From: Camillea tinctor
Taxonomy: Eukaryota > Ascomycota > Sordariomycetes > Xylariales > Xylariaceae
Assembly (NCBI GenBank): GCA_022578605.1
Contig: MU394069.1
Coordinates: 62,001 to 126,000, forward strand
Direction: 5' to 3'
Length of the DNA stretch: 64,000 nt
This document shows, piece after piece, positions 12,006 through 24,594 of this stretch (positions within the stretch are counted from its first letter, which is position 1; every line of letters begins with the position of its first letter). The notes beneath the pieces are model-generated. The model searched no databases and was not told where the DNA came from. It saw only the letters and a program-made list of their open reading frames with translations. The position numbers were made by a program, and so were the translations under genes.

Positions 12006-13842
12006 TCAAAGCTCCGGCGTTTTCCAAGCCGGCTCTCTACACTCTCCCATCGCGTCTATCCAGTCGTTGATCCCCTTAAGGTACCAGCCACTCCTCCACT
12101 TCTCCATGGAGTTATCACTATCAGGAGCAGGCTTCGGGGTCCCAAGCTTAAAGCTCTTGGCTGTACAACAAACACCCTTGTGGTAACGGTACTGAAAACA
12201 AGATCGATTCAGTCTTTTCTCGAGTCGAGATAGCTCCCAGTCCTGGCGCTTGGCCACGTTGCTGGGAGAGGCGTTTCTAGAGGTTGAGGTGCTGGTCGTA
12301 GTTGTCGGGCTATCGTATTGACGGGATGTAACCTCATCCTCGTCCCACTCGTCTTTATCGGGGATATCTAGTGAGGCGCACACCTTCGCGCAATTTTCCG
12401 AGGATTTCCATGCTTCTTTTTCCACGTCATTCATTTCATGTTCTGCTTTCTGACGATCACGTAAGTAGCCTTCCGCTTGTTGTTGGGCGCTCGGATCTGG
12501 ATTGATATAGCAAACATCGTCGGAGAGGTTGTCCCAATCTTCACGGGACACTCGCATCTTTGGTGCGACCAGACTATCGTACAGATCTTTGATGAGAATA
12601 GTACGCTATGAAAACGAAGTCAGCCAAGGGTCACCTGTCGATTTGACATCTGATAGCTACGCAAAACTGGACAATGTGTAAAAATATGGGATCCAGGGGC
12701 GCATCGACAACGTAGGCCACTTACATCAGTCTTTCGTGTCTGTTCAAATTGCCACACCCTACTAATTTCTTCGGCATTCATATGATGCATAGTAAGAATT
12801 GGTTCACACCAATGATGCGGTCCATAAGGCAGAGTACTAGGCTTTTCTCCATTAATCATGGGCCAGGCTTGTCGCATCTTGACCCCCTCATATTCTTGAA
12901 TCGCCTGGGCCAACAACAGATCACCACAACATTCGTGAGCACCTCGGACATTGTACTGGTTAACGACGCCGGGGTTTTCCTGGATGAGGTGTTTCAACAG
13001 CGTGCCGCTAAGGATATAGCCTGATCCTCCATGCGCAAAGGCGGTAGGTCCGATAAAGCTTCGGCTTCCTAAAAAGATCTTCTCGCGCGGGTTTAATTTC
13101 GACTCTTTCCGGAGCCATTGGACTATGTTGGACCAGAATACGTAGGTATCAGCTTCGCCAAAGATGTACCAGTCTCGGCCTGGGCGCATTCGCCAAGTTT
13201 GCTCCATCATGGGAAGGAATTTATACTTGTCGAGGTTCCAGGCTTTCTGTCTATCAGTCTTGGCATCTACACATGCCTTCTGAGATACGGGGCACTCCTT
13301 TTGATCACGATACAGATCAAAATCATTGTTGTGAGCCTTGGCAGACTCCTCGAACTCGGCCAGGACATCATATACGTGGTACGGGCCGATTTGTTGTTCC
13401 TAACGAGGGGTTAGTGTCGGTCTCAGGAAGATTTGTCTATACGGCGACAGGGCAAGATCAGTGGGTAGAATACCATATCAGAGAAAATGAGGAAGTCGGG
13501 AAGACATGACAAGGTGGTAAGAAGGTGAGTGGGCATGCGGTCAAATGCCTCAGTAGCGCCCGTCTTCATGACTAGAAGAATGCCATCAGTGCCGGGGAAG
13601 GCTTCGCAAGGGTGGCTCGAGTTATAGTATCTGTGGATAAAATCCTGGTTCCCATCGGTGTATAAGGTATTGTTATACATGGGTTCGTTGAAATAACTGG
13701 TAACGGTGGCATAGTAATCGCGAGCATAGTCGAAGGGCGTTTGCGGCCAGGTAGCGCGCATGTGTATATAAGCGGCAACAGTGGCGAAGACGCTGATGCC
13801 GCCGAAGATGCGCAAGCGGCGGGAACTCGGTGTGATAATCAT
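12006..13842 (-). CDS. Glycosyltransferase family 31 (fringe-like), type II membrane protein
   Basis: Three exons (13842-13474, 13399-12725, 12605-12006; introns 74 and 119 bp, all phase 0) give 547 residues. A single N-terminal membrane segment (about residues 11-28) after a short basic tail indicates a Golgi type II protein. The catalytic region has DWYIFGEADTYVFW, where EAD stands in the position of the DxD metal and nucleotide-sugar binding motif, followed by the GGSGYILSG and HECCGDLLL segments seen in fringe-like GT31 enzymes of filamentous fungi. Residues ~350-450 contain a Thr/Ser-rich acidic linker, then a short Cys-containing tail. Donor and acceptor sugars cannot be told from sequence. 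It is a standalone gene with a CT-rich leader (the long purine-rich tract on the plus strand just upstream). Confidence 0.8.
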
Positions 13843-16800
13843 CTTGGATCCGGCTGGGGGGAACCTCCCGGATGCCTTGGAAAGTTCGTAGATAGCTGTC
13901 TGCTAAGCAAAGAAGAGGCTATCACGATAGGAGAAAATACATGGAACGAGTTGGGAGAATAAAAGAACGAAGAAAAGAAGGGCACACGATCATCTATAAT
14001 CTAGAAGGGAGGAAGATAAGTGACGACACCATGGATTTGATATGCGCAAGGGAATTGGTGATCTACCCGTCTACCCGTCTTGCCTTCCTACCGAGGGGGG
14101 GTATGAGATGAGAGGGAGATGGGAGATAGATATTAAATGGAGAGGGATGGAGAGTATAAGGTAGAAAGGTAGAAGATAGGAAAGAAAGGATGGATTGTTG
14201 GATATGACCCTTTTGAAGAGCTGTAACAGGCCCGGGGTTGAATTAGAATAATATCATGGCCCAAGTAAAAAAGAGAAAAAGAAAAAAAAAGAAAAAAAAA
14301 AAAAAGAAAAAGTGAAGGGAGCAGGGAGGGGAAGATTCACGTAAAAGGGCAAAAGGGCAGAAGGGTTGAAAGAAATACATAGTGTCAAACGGTCTCGAGA
14401 GGCCGATCTCTCTCGAGTTATTTTGCTCGCAATAATGTAAGGCTTAGGTACTTAGTAGCAGGTAGGCTTTGTACCTGGTTAGTAGTTACACATTGTAATA
14501 GGGAAACCCCCACCATGCCAGCTTATCTCTTTTAGTTCGGTATGTATGCTAGTAACCTACATATTATGTAGGTATGGCTGTAAATCTATCTCTATCTACG
14601 TATAGAATGTCTGCCGTACCTGCCGAGCAAGGGTAGCCTAACCACGCTATAGGCTAGAAGCCGCGGGCTGATAGTTTCCTAGTCAGCGAGCTAGAGCCAC
14701 ATTAGGTTAAGTTACCTCTCTTAGTGTGACGTCGTTCTCGCGCAAGGCTCCTTTCTTTCTTTCTCTCTTCCTTTTTTTTCTTTTCTTCGGCGACAGAAAG
14801 GTACATAAAATCAAATACCTTAACCTAAATTTTTATTTCCATCCTAACCCTCTCTCCCTCCCGCTCTCTACACCTTCTTTCTTTAACTCTTACAACTCTC
14901 GTCATTTCTCTTTCTTCGTAATGTGGTCATTGGTAGAATCTGACGTTATGCGTTTAATTTCTCAAGGGTTCGACAAATATAACCCGATTCTGATCCAATT
15001 TCAAGTTACAAGCCACCAAGTGCATCGTCTCAATCAATCCCCCCAATCATTCCCCAACGGGTCGCGACTGATGTCTCCCGCCATTCGTTACATTGATATG
15101 AATCACGGCTATGGCTGCAGGCATGAGAACAAAGCGGGGCTGTGGTACCACATTCCTGGAGAGAACGCTACTAGTGCCTAGGTACCTACTGATGTCTGTA
15201 CTCTATCTCGTATAACTCTTAAATCTTATTCGTATTGGCCTCAGCTACACTAAGTTTTAGGTTGAGCTAGTCCCAACCCCTGGTTCTGTATAGTCCGAAT
15301 AGGGAAGAAGTGATTTGCCTGTCTGCTGGGATGGGGAATGTCAATTGATGCCAAGACTTCTTTATTTTTTTTTATAATGTCTTGACTGAGATCCATGGAT
15401 TTATGGATTTCCCATTGACAGGATCTGGGGCTACGGCTAGGCGAACTCATGGCGATTGAAGCTTTTATTTCGGCATTCTCGGTCCCAGACCACACAGAGA
15501 TTTGGTCAGTTCTACTCCGTACACTATGAATTGTGCGTACCTGACATCGAGACATTGTAACGTACCAATTCCAACAGCAAATCTCACCAATACGGATCAC
15601 GTTCGTACTTGAGAGCACACCACATGCACTATCGACTCCATACCTAGTACGTGTTCTAGAGGCATCCAAATCTTTTAGATCATGCAATCTCGTTTTTGGT
15701 TGCATGAGTTCAACGTAGATACAGTCGTGCAACATGATGACCTTGAGAGACAATGACCTTTGTTGTTTATTATTAGTATGAACCACCAGCGCTCTACAGG
15801 TGAGATAATTTTCATACTTAAGTGATATAGGTACATATAATAAGACCCAAGTAATACCCCCCCTATTTAACTCTGAAATTACTTCCTACACATCTTCCAT
15901 TTGCACTAATACATATACTACATACCAAAACGTTTGTAATCACAGAGGATCTAGGTAACCTTATAGGTATTCCGTAGCTAGGGTAGAGGTAGGTAAGTCA
16001 AAAGGGATCCCGCAAGGCAGATGTGGATTATGTGGATGCATTATGGTAATGATAATATGGATCTTCAACAAAAAATAAATAAATAAGACCCATTAGTTAT
16101 TCTGAAATATATAAATTGCCTGTCTCCCTTGGGTGTATAGTCTTTTCCCGAGTCTCAAAAATAATACCTACCTAGTGGATGGGATAGAATGCATGCAAAT
16201 ACCCTGCATACCGCCTTTACCACCCTATCTAGCCAACGGATGTGAAAGTGATGACTAGAGGTTTGCAGGTGATTAAAGGTAGGCATGTGGACTCCTGATT
16301 GCGTTTGATAGGCCCTTTGTCAATATGTTTTATCTATACTACGATACAGATCCGTACCTACCTAGAATGATGAGTGTGCGAATAGATCTGCACACCTGAC
16401 GTGTAGGAGGGGATGGATTGATGGATGTAAAAGCACAAGCCACCTCTGTCTACCTATTGAAGATCTCCCCAATTCCCCAAATTCTAGTTGTAGGTAACTT
16501 GTACACCCAGCTAGATCACGTGCAAATGAATCCTCACTATCAATGTTACTCCGTAGGTCATGTCCATGTGTATATGTGCTTACATAATTTACTGTATGAC
16601 CCACTGTAGCTACCTACGTAGCTAGGTTAGTGTAGGTAGTGCAACTCTGTAGTGGTAGGTAGTACTTAGTAGGTAAGATACAGTTAGTTAGGTTAGCTTA
16701 AACGCGGTGGTCGGATGATTTTGGGGTGGTTTTCCTCTCTCTAAACGCTTGAATCGCGTCACCACCTTTTTTTGTTCTTCCTCTCACCTAAACCCACAAC

Positions 16801-17085
16801 CCAGAAACCTGCCCACCTTTCGTCACTAAAGCAACACAACATTATCTCATGTCCAACATCTTCTCATCTTCTCAATCCATCGCATTCCTCCATCACCAAT
16901 CGCCATTTCTATCCATTGGAATTTCTTATATCATCTAGGATCAATTAATTCCATTTCCATCTAATCTCCCCACCAATACTATCTCCGTTCCATTCCATCC
17001 TCAGCTTCAATTGCAATAGGCTATCTCGATAGCTATCTCAATTACCATACCCCCCCTCCTCCAACCTTGTCCGCCATCCATCATC
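13843..17085. other. Long divergent intergenic region
   Basis: This 3.2-kb region separates the divergent GT31 and NASP-like genes and so holds both promoters. It includes a polypurine stretch near 14090-14345, several TACCTA/TAGGTA clusters (near 16170, 16350 and 16610-16680), and a pyrimidine-rich leader before the NASP-like ATG. Two frames (14726-15181 plus, 15250-15786 minus) have no recognisable content and are not called. Confidence 0.5.
14267..14312 (+). repeat. Uninterrupted polypurine tract
   Basis: Forty-six bases without a pyrimidine, mostly A with scattered G, in a wider purine-rich segment upstream of the minus-strand GT31 gene. Read from the gene's side it is a CT-rich leader, common in fungal promoters. 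Confidence 0.8.
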
Positions 17086-18779
17086 ATGGCCGAACCTACC
17101 CCTAATGACACGCCTACCGTGTCTGCCCTCCCTTCTGGGGTTGCTTCAGCTGTGGCATCAGCAGTAGGCACCCCCCAGTCTATCCCTCCCATGGACCCCG
17201 AAGAGCGTACCAAGTCCATCAACGTGTCGCTGGCCGACCTCACCGCCAAGGCAACTGCCCTCTACTTGGCCAAGAACTACGAGGAAGCTGCCGAGGTTTT
17301 CTCCCAGGCCACCGAGATGCAGGCTGAGCTCAATGGCGAGATGGCCCCCGAGAATGCCGATATCCTGTTCCTCTACGGCCGCAGTCTGTTCAAGGTTGGC
17401 CAGAGCAAGAGCGATGTCTTGGGTGGGAAGACACCTGGCGAGAAGAAGAAAGCTGGTGCCGATAAGCCGAAAGCCAAGAAGCCCCAAGCCCCAGTGGAAA
17501 CCGAGAAAGTGGCCCAAGAAGGTGTTGCCGCTGCCGTAGAGACTGCTGCCAAGGAGGCAGAGAAGCCGTCTGAGGATAAGAAAGGTCTTTTCCAGTTTAC
17601 TGGTGACGAGAACTGGGAAGGTTCAGAGGAGGAAGAGGAAGAGGAGGAAGCCGAGGGTGAAGAGCAGGAAGGGGAAGGGGAAGAGGAAGAAGAGGATGAT
17701 CTCGCCGTCGCCTTCGAAATCCTCGACCTTTCGCGTGTTCTCTTCAATAAGCGCATCGAAGAACTAGAAGCTGCTGACATCTCTGGGGAGGAAAAGATCG
17801 CCGAGAGAGAGAAGATTGTGAGACACATCAGGGAGAGACTCGCTGAGACACACGACCTGCTAGCTGAGATCTCCCTGGAGAATGAGAAGTAAGTGGTTTC
17901 ATGTCTTCAAGGTCCATATGCACCATCGCTAACCCCGTGCCAGGTTCCCCGAGGCCATTAAGGATTGCCGCTCTTCTTTAGATTACAAGCTACAACTCTA
18001 CCCTGAAGACTCGGAATTAATTGCTGAGGCCCACTTCAAGCTGTCCTTGGCCCTGGAGTTCGCTTCCGTAACTACTACGAACGAGGACGAGAACAATGCC
18101 GCCCCGAAACCCGTCGATGAAGATATGCGCAAGGAGGCGGCCGACCAGTTAGAGAAGGCTATCGCCAGTACACAGCTGAAGCTGAACAACAAGGAGGTGG
18201 AGCTCGCCATGATGCATGTGCCCGAGGACAACGACACGACACGCAAGCAGATTACCGAGGTCAAGGAGCTTATTGCGGACATGGAGCAACGGGTGAGTTT
18301 TCCCCGTCTACTCCTTGCCGCGGTTTGAAAGAGAAACTAACCTATATAAGCTTGTTGAACTCCGCAAACCCCCCATGGACGTGAACCAGGCCCTTGGTGG
18401 CGACAACCCCTTGACAGGCATTCTCGGTGCAGCACTGGGCGAGTCTGCCGCCCAAACGGAAGCACGTGTCGAAGAGGCCAAGAAATCTGCTAATGATCTA
18501 TCCGGTCTCGTGCGCAAGAAAGCTAAAGAGGAGCCTAAAGAGGAGCCTAAAGAGGAGCCTAAGGAGGAGCCTAAGCCTGAGCCCGAGGCGACGAATGGCA
18601 ATGGTAAGCGTAAAGCCGAAGATGATGTCGAGGAGGAAGAAGTAGCGAAGAAGGCGAAAGTAGAGGTTGCCGCAGAGGTTGCCACAGAGGTTGCCGCAGA
18701 ACCTGCCGATGCCCCCGCTCCCGAACCCGCTGCTGCTGCTGCTGTTACGGAAGCAGTCACGGAGACCGCGGAGTCGTAA
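17086..18779 (+). CDS. NASP/Hif1-like histone chaperone (SHNi-TPR)
   Basis: Exons 17086-17888, 17944-18292 and 18351-18779 (introns 55 and 58 bp) give 526 residues. The order matches NASP, Hif1 and Sim3: an N-terminal TPR (ATALYLAKNYEEAAEVFSQA), a second TPR split by a very acidic Glu-rich insert at about residues 179-206, then the SHNi-TPR segment after the first intron (EAIKDCRSSLDYKLQLYP, EAHFKLSLALEF), a coiled coil, and a tail with a GKRK nuclear signal. Members bind H3-H4 (or CENP-A) and hand it to assembly factors in the nucleus. The C-terminal tail carries two 12-bp tandem repeats coding for KEEP and VA[AT]E units. The pyrimidine-rich leader and the ATG at 17086 fit the conserved N-terminus. 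The gene is convergent with CDC50. Confidence 0.9.
18525..18572 (+). repeat. 12-bp tandem repeat coding for KEEP
   Basis: Four copies of aaagaggagcct, the last with one change, lie inside the NASP-like gene and code for successive Lys-Glu-Glu-Pro units. The period is a multiple of three, so copy-number change would keep the frame. Confidence 0.9.
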
Positions 18780-21558
18780 CCTTTCCTATGCTCGACTTTA
18801 GCAGCAGGAAGAGCTACATAACGATGGATACCCCAATTTGTAATCATGGACCGGACGATACATCTCTACGGCCCATCCTCCCACGTTATATTCCAATGAA
18901 ACTCCCAAGGGAGGCTTCGATATAGCAAGAATATTCCACGAGATTGACGATATAGGCTATGCCATCTTACGCATCTCATTCTTTTCTCTCTCTCTCTCTC
19001 GCGATTGCGCCTCTTACGTAGGGTGATGATGGAATGGGCTTTGTTTTTTTTTCCCCCCAAAGAGGCGATTTGTACACTAACATTTGTAAAAAGAACAAGA
19101 AAACAGAGAAAACAGATAAGGGGATTACTGACTTGCTTAATTTTTCATCGGGAATCAAAGGGAGGGAAATGAAATCGCAGCTAGGGCGGTATATGGAATG
19201 ATATGAGTTAACGCTTATTATTACTACTATTATTATTATTTTTCCTTATTCGAGCTTGGCTTTTCCCGAACCCTTGGTTCGCTATATATGAAAACTCCGG
19301 AAATCGATTGAATTTTTTTTTTTTTTTTTTTTTTTCGTTCGAAAGACGGGATGAGGGGGATTGATAAGGGAGTAGGGGGGTATGGATGAGAATGAGAAAA
19401 GGAGGCGAGGAGAGGAGAGGAGAGGTGTTTCTAGGACTGGGACTGAAGGGGAAAATATTTTTGCTTCCAAGGGGAATCATAATGCGAGGAGTTTTTTTTT
19501 TTTTTTTTTGGTATTTAATCTAGGTATTTACGGATATTGCTCTGCGTTGCTGGTCGTTTGATAGTTTAGTTGAGTAGGTTAGGGGTTTATTAGGGAGTCT
19601 TATTTATTTAACGTTCAATTTTTATATTGTTTCGTCTGATCCACAGTGGCATTGAGTTCTTTTTTTTTTTTTTTTTTTTTTTTTGGGGGGGGGGGGGGTT
19701 TTTTTTTGGGGTTTTTGGGGGTTAGGTTTTATGGGGAAAAAAAAAAAAATAAAAAAAAAAATATTTTTTTAAAATTTTTTAAGTTTTAAATTTTAATTGT
19801 GTGTGGTNNNNNNNNNNCCCTCCATTTTCGTCCCCCCCCCCCCCCCCCCCCCCCACCCACCCCCTTCCCCTCTTTCTTGTTGGGGGCGCGGGCCGCTATT
19901 GATTTGGGGTTTATGGTGGTAAGGTATGATGGCGAAACTAAAAAAAAGATAAAATAAAAGATTTTTTTAACCTTTTTACCTTTTACCTTTTTAATGGTTG
20001 GTCTTGGGGAGGTTGGTTTTGCCTTTGGGATGAATTGAACTGGTTTGGTTTAACTTCTGGCTCAGGGGGATGAGATGGGGAGGAGACTAGATGGGATGAA
20101 AGAGGAAGGGAGAGGGGGTTGAGTTTCGCGGGAACTAGGTTAGGACGGGCTTATTTTAACTACGTACGAATCGAACTTGTAATTGCGGTGGGCTATCTGT
20201 ATAAGTGCTGTTTTCTTCTTATCGTCTTTAAGTTTGAAGATGAAAATAGACGATGAAATGTATATACTCGAACATGATGTACACGAGCATGATGTGACTA
20301 GAGTAAGAATGCTGCCGGCTGGTTAGTATCCCAAAAAAAGCGGCTACATCCCCTTCCCTCTCTCCGTTGAAAATTACGTAGGCAGGTAAGTATATACGCA
20401 TCCTACTAACCTACATGAAAGGAGTTGTTACATCGCTATGATATGGGCTAGGTTCGGTAGGTATCTAAACTGAAACCATGGGCGCTCGGAGAGGAAACAA
20501 AATTTACGATGGGGTTAGTTAGATTTCTACGTCCGTCTCTAAGAAAAGGGAAGAAAAGGGGAAGAATACAGCACCAAACTCATAACCTACGTATACTATG
20601 TTGTGTTGTGTATACGTAGGTATCCATGGGGTATGAGAGTTTTCAGACCTGACCCCTTTTCCTATTCCTTTCCTTCCCCCCTTTTCTCTTATACACAAAC
20701 CACACACACATGTGTGAGTGTGTACCTTACAACCCGTTCCTCCCCCAGTATCCCCTCCACAGGAAATTCATCATCAACCTTTTATCTCTCACACATCTCT
20801 TATCCTCACCCAAGACCCCTTAAAAGTCATCATCATAACCATGTATATATTTCCTCGTCAAAAGAAAGAAAAAAAAAGGCACCATCAATTCGTCTATAGA
20901 AAAAGTCCACTATCAATTGAAAGTATTTTTTTCTTCTACTACTACCAAGAAAAGAAAATGAAACATAAAAAGCATAAACCACCCTTAAACTCCCAGTTTC
21001 CTGCATGATAAAGAGGGACAAGACAGAAAAACAAAAAGAAAAACTGACGTGGAAAGAAGGGGGGAAGAGGGGATGACAATGACTCTGTTTCTATCATCGC
21101 CATCACCACTACCACCGCTACCACGGTAGTAGCAGCAGTATTACCATTTGCAAAACTACCCTCTGCTCATCTGCCACCCTTCCTCCCCATCTTCCCCGTC
21201 TAAAACCATCATATTCATCCCATCGCCTTCTTAATCCTCCTTTTCTACTGAAACCCAACTTATCACGCAAAGTATAGATATACTAAGTCTTCGGTATATA
21301 AGGGTTTTGTTTTACCAAGAAAACCCTCCCACTTGCCGGGGAAAAAAATCTTCTACTCGTACAAATAGGTAAGATGCAGACGACGACAACAACAATCACA
21401 ACCTAGCGGCCGCTTATGGAAAAAAAAAAGGGAAAAAAAAGAAAAGAGGGAATCAGAAACTCATAGAGAGGGAAAAAAAGGAAGGAAAGTCCAAATGCCA
21501 AAAACAAGGAGACGTTCGATCATGAAGACACCCTAGTATTACTATCACAGTCCTCACC
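18780..21558. other. Convergent intergenic region with low-complexity DNA
   Basis: Lies between the 3' ends of the NASP-like gene and the extended CDC50 frame. It contains many homopolymers (T23 at 19313-19335, further T and A runs), an assembly gap, and no supportable gene. Confidence 0.5.
19657..19855. other. Low-confidence sequence around a 10-N assembly gap
   Basis: Long runs of T, then G, then A, then ten N bases (19808-19817), then a long C run. This pattern looks like collapsed or mis-called sequence beside a scaffold gap and should not be interpreted biologically. The true gap length is unknown. Confidence 0.9.
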
Positions 21559-21861
21559 TTACCAATGGCGAAGATTAGGACGACTAGGCGACGACAATAA
21601 CGACGACTTGGTAGTGAGGGTCTCGCAGCTTGCGAGCCCGCCACTGCGGTTGCCGCGCCATTCCCGCTGCGACCGCGGGGTATGCGACGTCGACGAGACG
21701 GCTAGTGTTTCCATTCCCGAGTCCTCCGCTATCCACCCATCTGCCGGCAGCGGTGGTGGTAATCGTCCTGGCGATAGCTTAGGTAGCATCGGTGATCCAC
21801 CCACTTGGCTCTTCTTCCTGGACACCTTAGACGGTCCGGGTACAAGCGGCAAATTGGCATC
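21559..21861 (-). other. Open in-frame extension behind the CDC50 stop
   Basis: Directly after the CDC50 TAG (21864-21862) the same frame stays open for 100 sense codons before the next stop at 21561-21559. The translation is rich in Pro, Ser, Lys and Gly with a basic SRKKSQ patch and no membrane segment. It could be chance, a readthrough tail, or sequence that was coding before a stop arose. Confidence 0.4.
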
Positions 21862-23270
21862 CTACGACAACTCGCGGCCGGTGGACATGGCGGTGGCGGG
21901 GCCGGCCGCCTTGCCCTTGCCCTTGGCGGCCGCGGAGGGCGGCGCGTTGTTCCACGAGAGGTACGTGTGGTCGCCGAGCTTGCGCGGCTTGACGAGGTTC
22001 GTGACGAGGAAGAGAAGCGCTAGGGCGATGCAGAAGCCGCCGACCACGAGCCAGAGGATACCGAGGAAGTTGTTCTTTCCGCCCATAACGGACAGGGTGG
22101 TGATGACGATGCTCTTCTTGCCCTGGTAGACGTCGGTGCGGAAGTCTGGTAGCGAGGTAAAGCGTGTGGTTAGTCACAGTCCATTAGATCTTTGGTACGG
22201 ATACCAGTGATAGCTTACTGTCAATAATATCTATCTGATATGTGCCGGCCTCGAGCGAGGCACTGTCGTTCCTCGCGTACAGTTTGCTGAATGTCGGCAA
22301 CCCAGCCGTTCGCATCCATACGATGAAGTGCTCATCCTCCTTGAGGTTTGGCGGGGGGTAACTCAACGAGTAGCTGCCGTTGGGATAGCGTATCTGCCAA
22401 TTCGGGGGCGGGACGATGTTGTCCATATTAGTGCTCTTTCTCTGTCCGTAGAGATCCTTGTCCGAGTCCCAGGCAATTGAGGTGTTCTTCATGGCGTAGG
22501 TGCGCTCTTCCTCAGTCCCAGACACTCCCAAGCGGACGGGGTTACTAATAGTATCATTGAAGACGGAATTGGCGATCAGACCGCATGGATAGATGGCCCT
22601 GCCATTCTGAGTGGCCAGGGGCGAGCAAGACGAATCGGCTACCTGGTCGACCGAGACATCTGTACCCAGCAGTTGTTGGTCATAGAAGGATGCGACATAA
22701 CGACGGTGGTTCTGGTAGAAATTCTCGAGGCGGTAATACAGCAGGACGGGAGCGGGCATGTTTTCGGGGATCTGGAATATGAGACTGCAGGTGGTTAGGT
22801 TGGTGACGGCGTAGTCCCCGACGTAGGTATGATTGACTCCGGTAGTGCGATTCCATTGCGCGGTGACGGTATTGTTGGCTCGGAAAGACGGGTGAACAAG
22901 ACTGCTGGGCATAACACCAGCTTGACCTTCGGGCGCATCTCTAGCACAGTTGGTATAGTCGAGGCGCAATTCTTTGACCTAGGGAAAGAGAGGAAAAGCG
23001 AGACCTGTCAGCAGAGGCGCAATCAAAAAAAAAAACTATAGAGTGCGACGGTAGGATGCATCATACTGTAGAGCTGGCATAAATCAACAGACCACCGACG
23101 GGAGCACATATTATGCCTATGACGAAGAAGAGCGGGATGACGGTCTTGGGGGTGAGGATGGGTTGCCAGGCCTTCAAGCGCTGTTGGCGAAAGGCCGTGT
23201 TCGCTGGGCGTCTGCTCTTCTTCTTCTCCTTGGACTGGTCGATGCTCTCGGGCGGCGAGGTGTCGTCCAT
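21862..23270 (-). CDS. CDC50/LEM3 family flippase subunit
   Basis: Exons 23270-23067, 22978-22219 and 22145-21862 (introns 88 and 73 bp) give 415 residues. The family pattern is complete: a cytosolic basic tail ([16 protein letters not shown]), first membrane segment at ~43-64, a large lumenal domain with many N-glycosylation sites and conserved cysteines ([33 protein letters not shown]), second membrane segment at ~348-373, and a short cytosolic tail. These proteins pair with P4-ATPases, aid their exit from the ER, and are needed to flip phospholipids to the cytosolic leaflet. The start is the first ATG of the open frame; the frame runs upstream only to a GTG. The frame reopens directly after the TAG for 100 codons. 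Confidence 0.9.
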
Positions 23271-23606
23271 CTTGAGGTATTGGGAACTCTTCCGGCGATG
23301 GGGAGGCACTTTGACTTCGAAAAGGGGGAGATGAGGGAGAGAAGGTTTAGGTTGGCCCGGAAGAGCCGTAGGAGCAGAAGCAAGGGATTAAGGGCGGGAC
23401 GGAAACGTGTGTTTGGTAATGGTTGTGATAGTGGATATGGTTGTAACAATCGTTGGAGTTGAAGTTGAAGAGGCGCAAGCGGAACTTCGGTCGGTGGCTT
23501 TATTTTTGGGTAATTTAAAACCGGGTCGAACTAAAAAAACGGATACGATCGGATAGATGGGATTTGTGTTGATGCTTTTGTTTTATTTTTTGGGTTGGGG
23601 TTGAAT

Positions 23607-23610
<4 letters not shown>

Positions 23611-23642
<32 letters not shown>
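23611..23642 (+). repeat. (AG)16 microsatellite
   Basis: Sixteen perfect AG units in the region upstream of CDC50; on the gene's strand this is a CT tract in the promoter or leader. Confidence 0.95.
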
Positions 23643-23647
<5 letters not shown>

Positions 23648-24571
23648 GGTGTGGATTAAAGGAACATGGTTCTGGCTTAGAAAGAAAGTAGAAAGAGTTA
23701 AAAACTTAAAAAGTTACAAAAAGTACAAGTGGAAGGGAAGGTATTCCGTCAGCCTGTTCTTGCATACTACATGTACTATGTTTGGAACTGGTAGTTGCCT
23801 TTTTAGCGTGCATATTCCGATTCCAAATCCCGTGGCTGCGACGCGACCACTTTTACTCAGCCACACTCCGGTAATCTGTCCTCCTACACTACCTATCTAA
23901 AGTCACGTGAAACCACTTACACCAACATTCTTGTAGCATTGTAGAGGGTTTAGGATCCGGAAATCGAGTCTTTTATGCTGCATATATACGACTTATGAAA
24001 TGAGCAGTTTTACGTCACTAGTGTAAAACCTACTGAGTTTAAGAATAACTTTTTCTTTGATGAATCAATCCGGTGTGACGTGTCCTTGAAGTTTGTTAAT
24101 GGCTTGAGAGGAATGTAGATAGCGATGGTGTATGAGGTGGTTTGGTAGTTGTAAAAGAAAAAAAGAAAGAAAAAAAGGGATGATGGTCTAATAAATCTCT
24201 CATTATAACTTATAAGAGCAGCAGCTCCACAAGGGATAACTTACAACAACCAAACCACTTCAAACCCATAATACCATATTGTATTGTCCTACACTACTTT
24301 AGCAGTTAAACTTTTTACCTTTGCGTAAGACTTGTCGACTGTGGAAAGTTATTAGCTCAAAAGTTCGCAGTGAATAAAAAGAAAGTTTTAACCTAAACTA
24401 TGCATTCAATCATGAGCAAAAAATTGCAGCCACCTCAAAAACTTTATAAAGAATCGACCTGTATATAAAGCCCCGGGTTAAAATCGAACCTGAATCCTGA
24501 ATTTTCTCTGAATTCATGCCTCGAGAATTCATCATCAGATTTCATCAGATTGATTTTTTTTTCATCAGTGT

Positions 24572-24594
24572 TAATACAGTGACACACTGTATTA
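24572..24594. repeat. Perfect inverted repeat, 10-bp arms
   Basis: Arms TAATACAGTG and CACTGTATTA flank three bases (ACA). Three CATCAG words lie within 50 bp upstream. It could be a hairpin or the relic of a transposon end; no element is attached to it. Confidence 0.75.

Noticed and set aside
4898..13842. Specialised-metabolite gene cluster
   Set aside because: An oxidase, a monooxygenase and a glycosyltransferase lie in a row on the minus strand, but no backbone synthase or pathway regulator is present and spacers exceed 1-2 kb.
14726..15181. 151-codon plus-strand frame
   Set aside because: Begins with a Phe/Leu run translated from a pyrimidine tract and shows no domain.
15250..15786. 178-codon minus-strand frame
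   Set aside because: No recognisable motif, weak codon bias, and no paired splice or family support. It could be real but cannot be supported.
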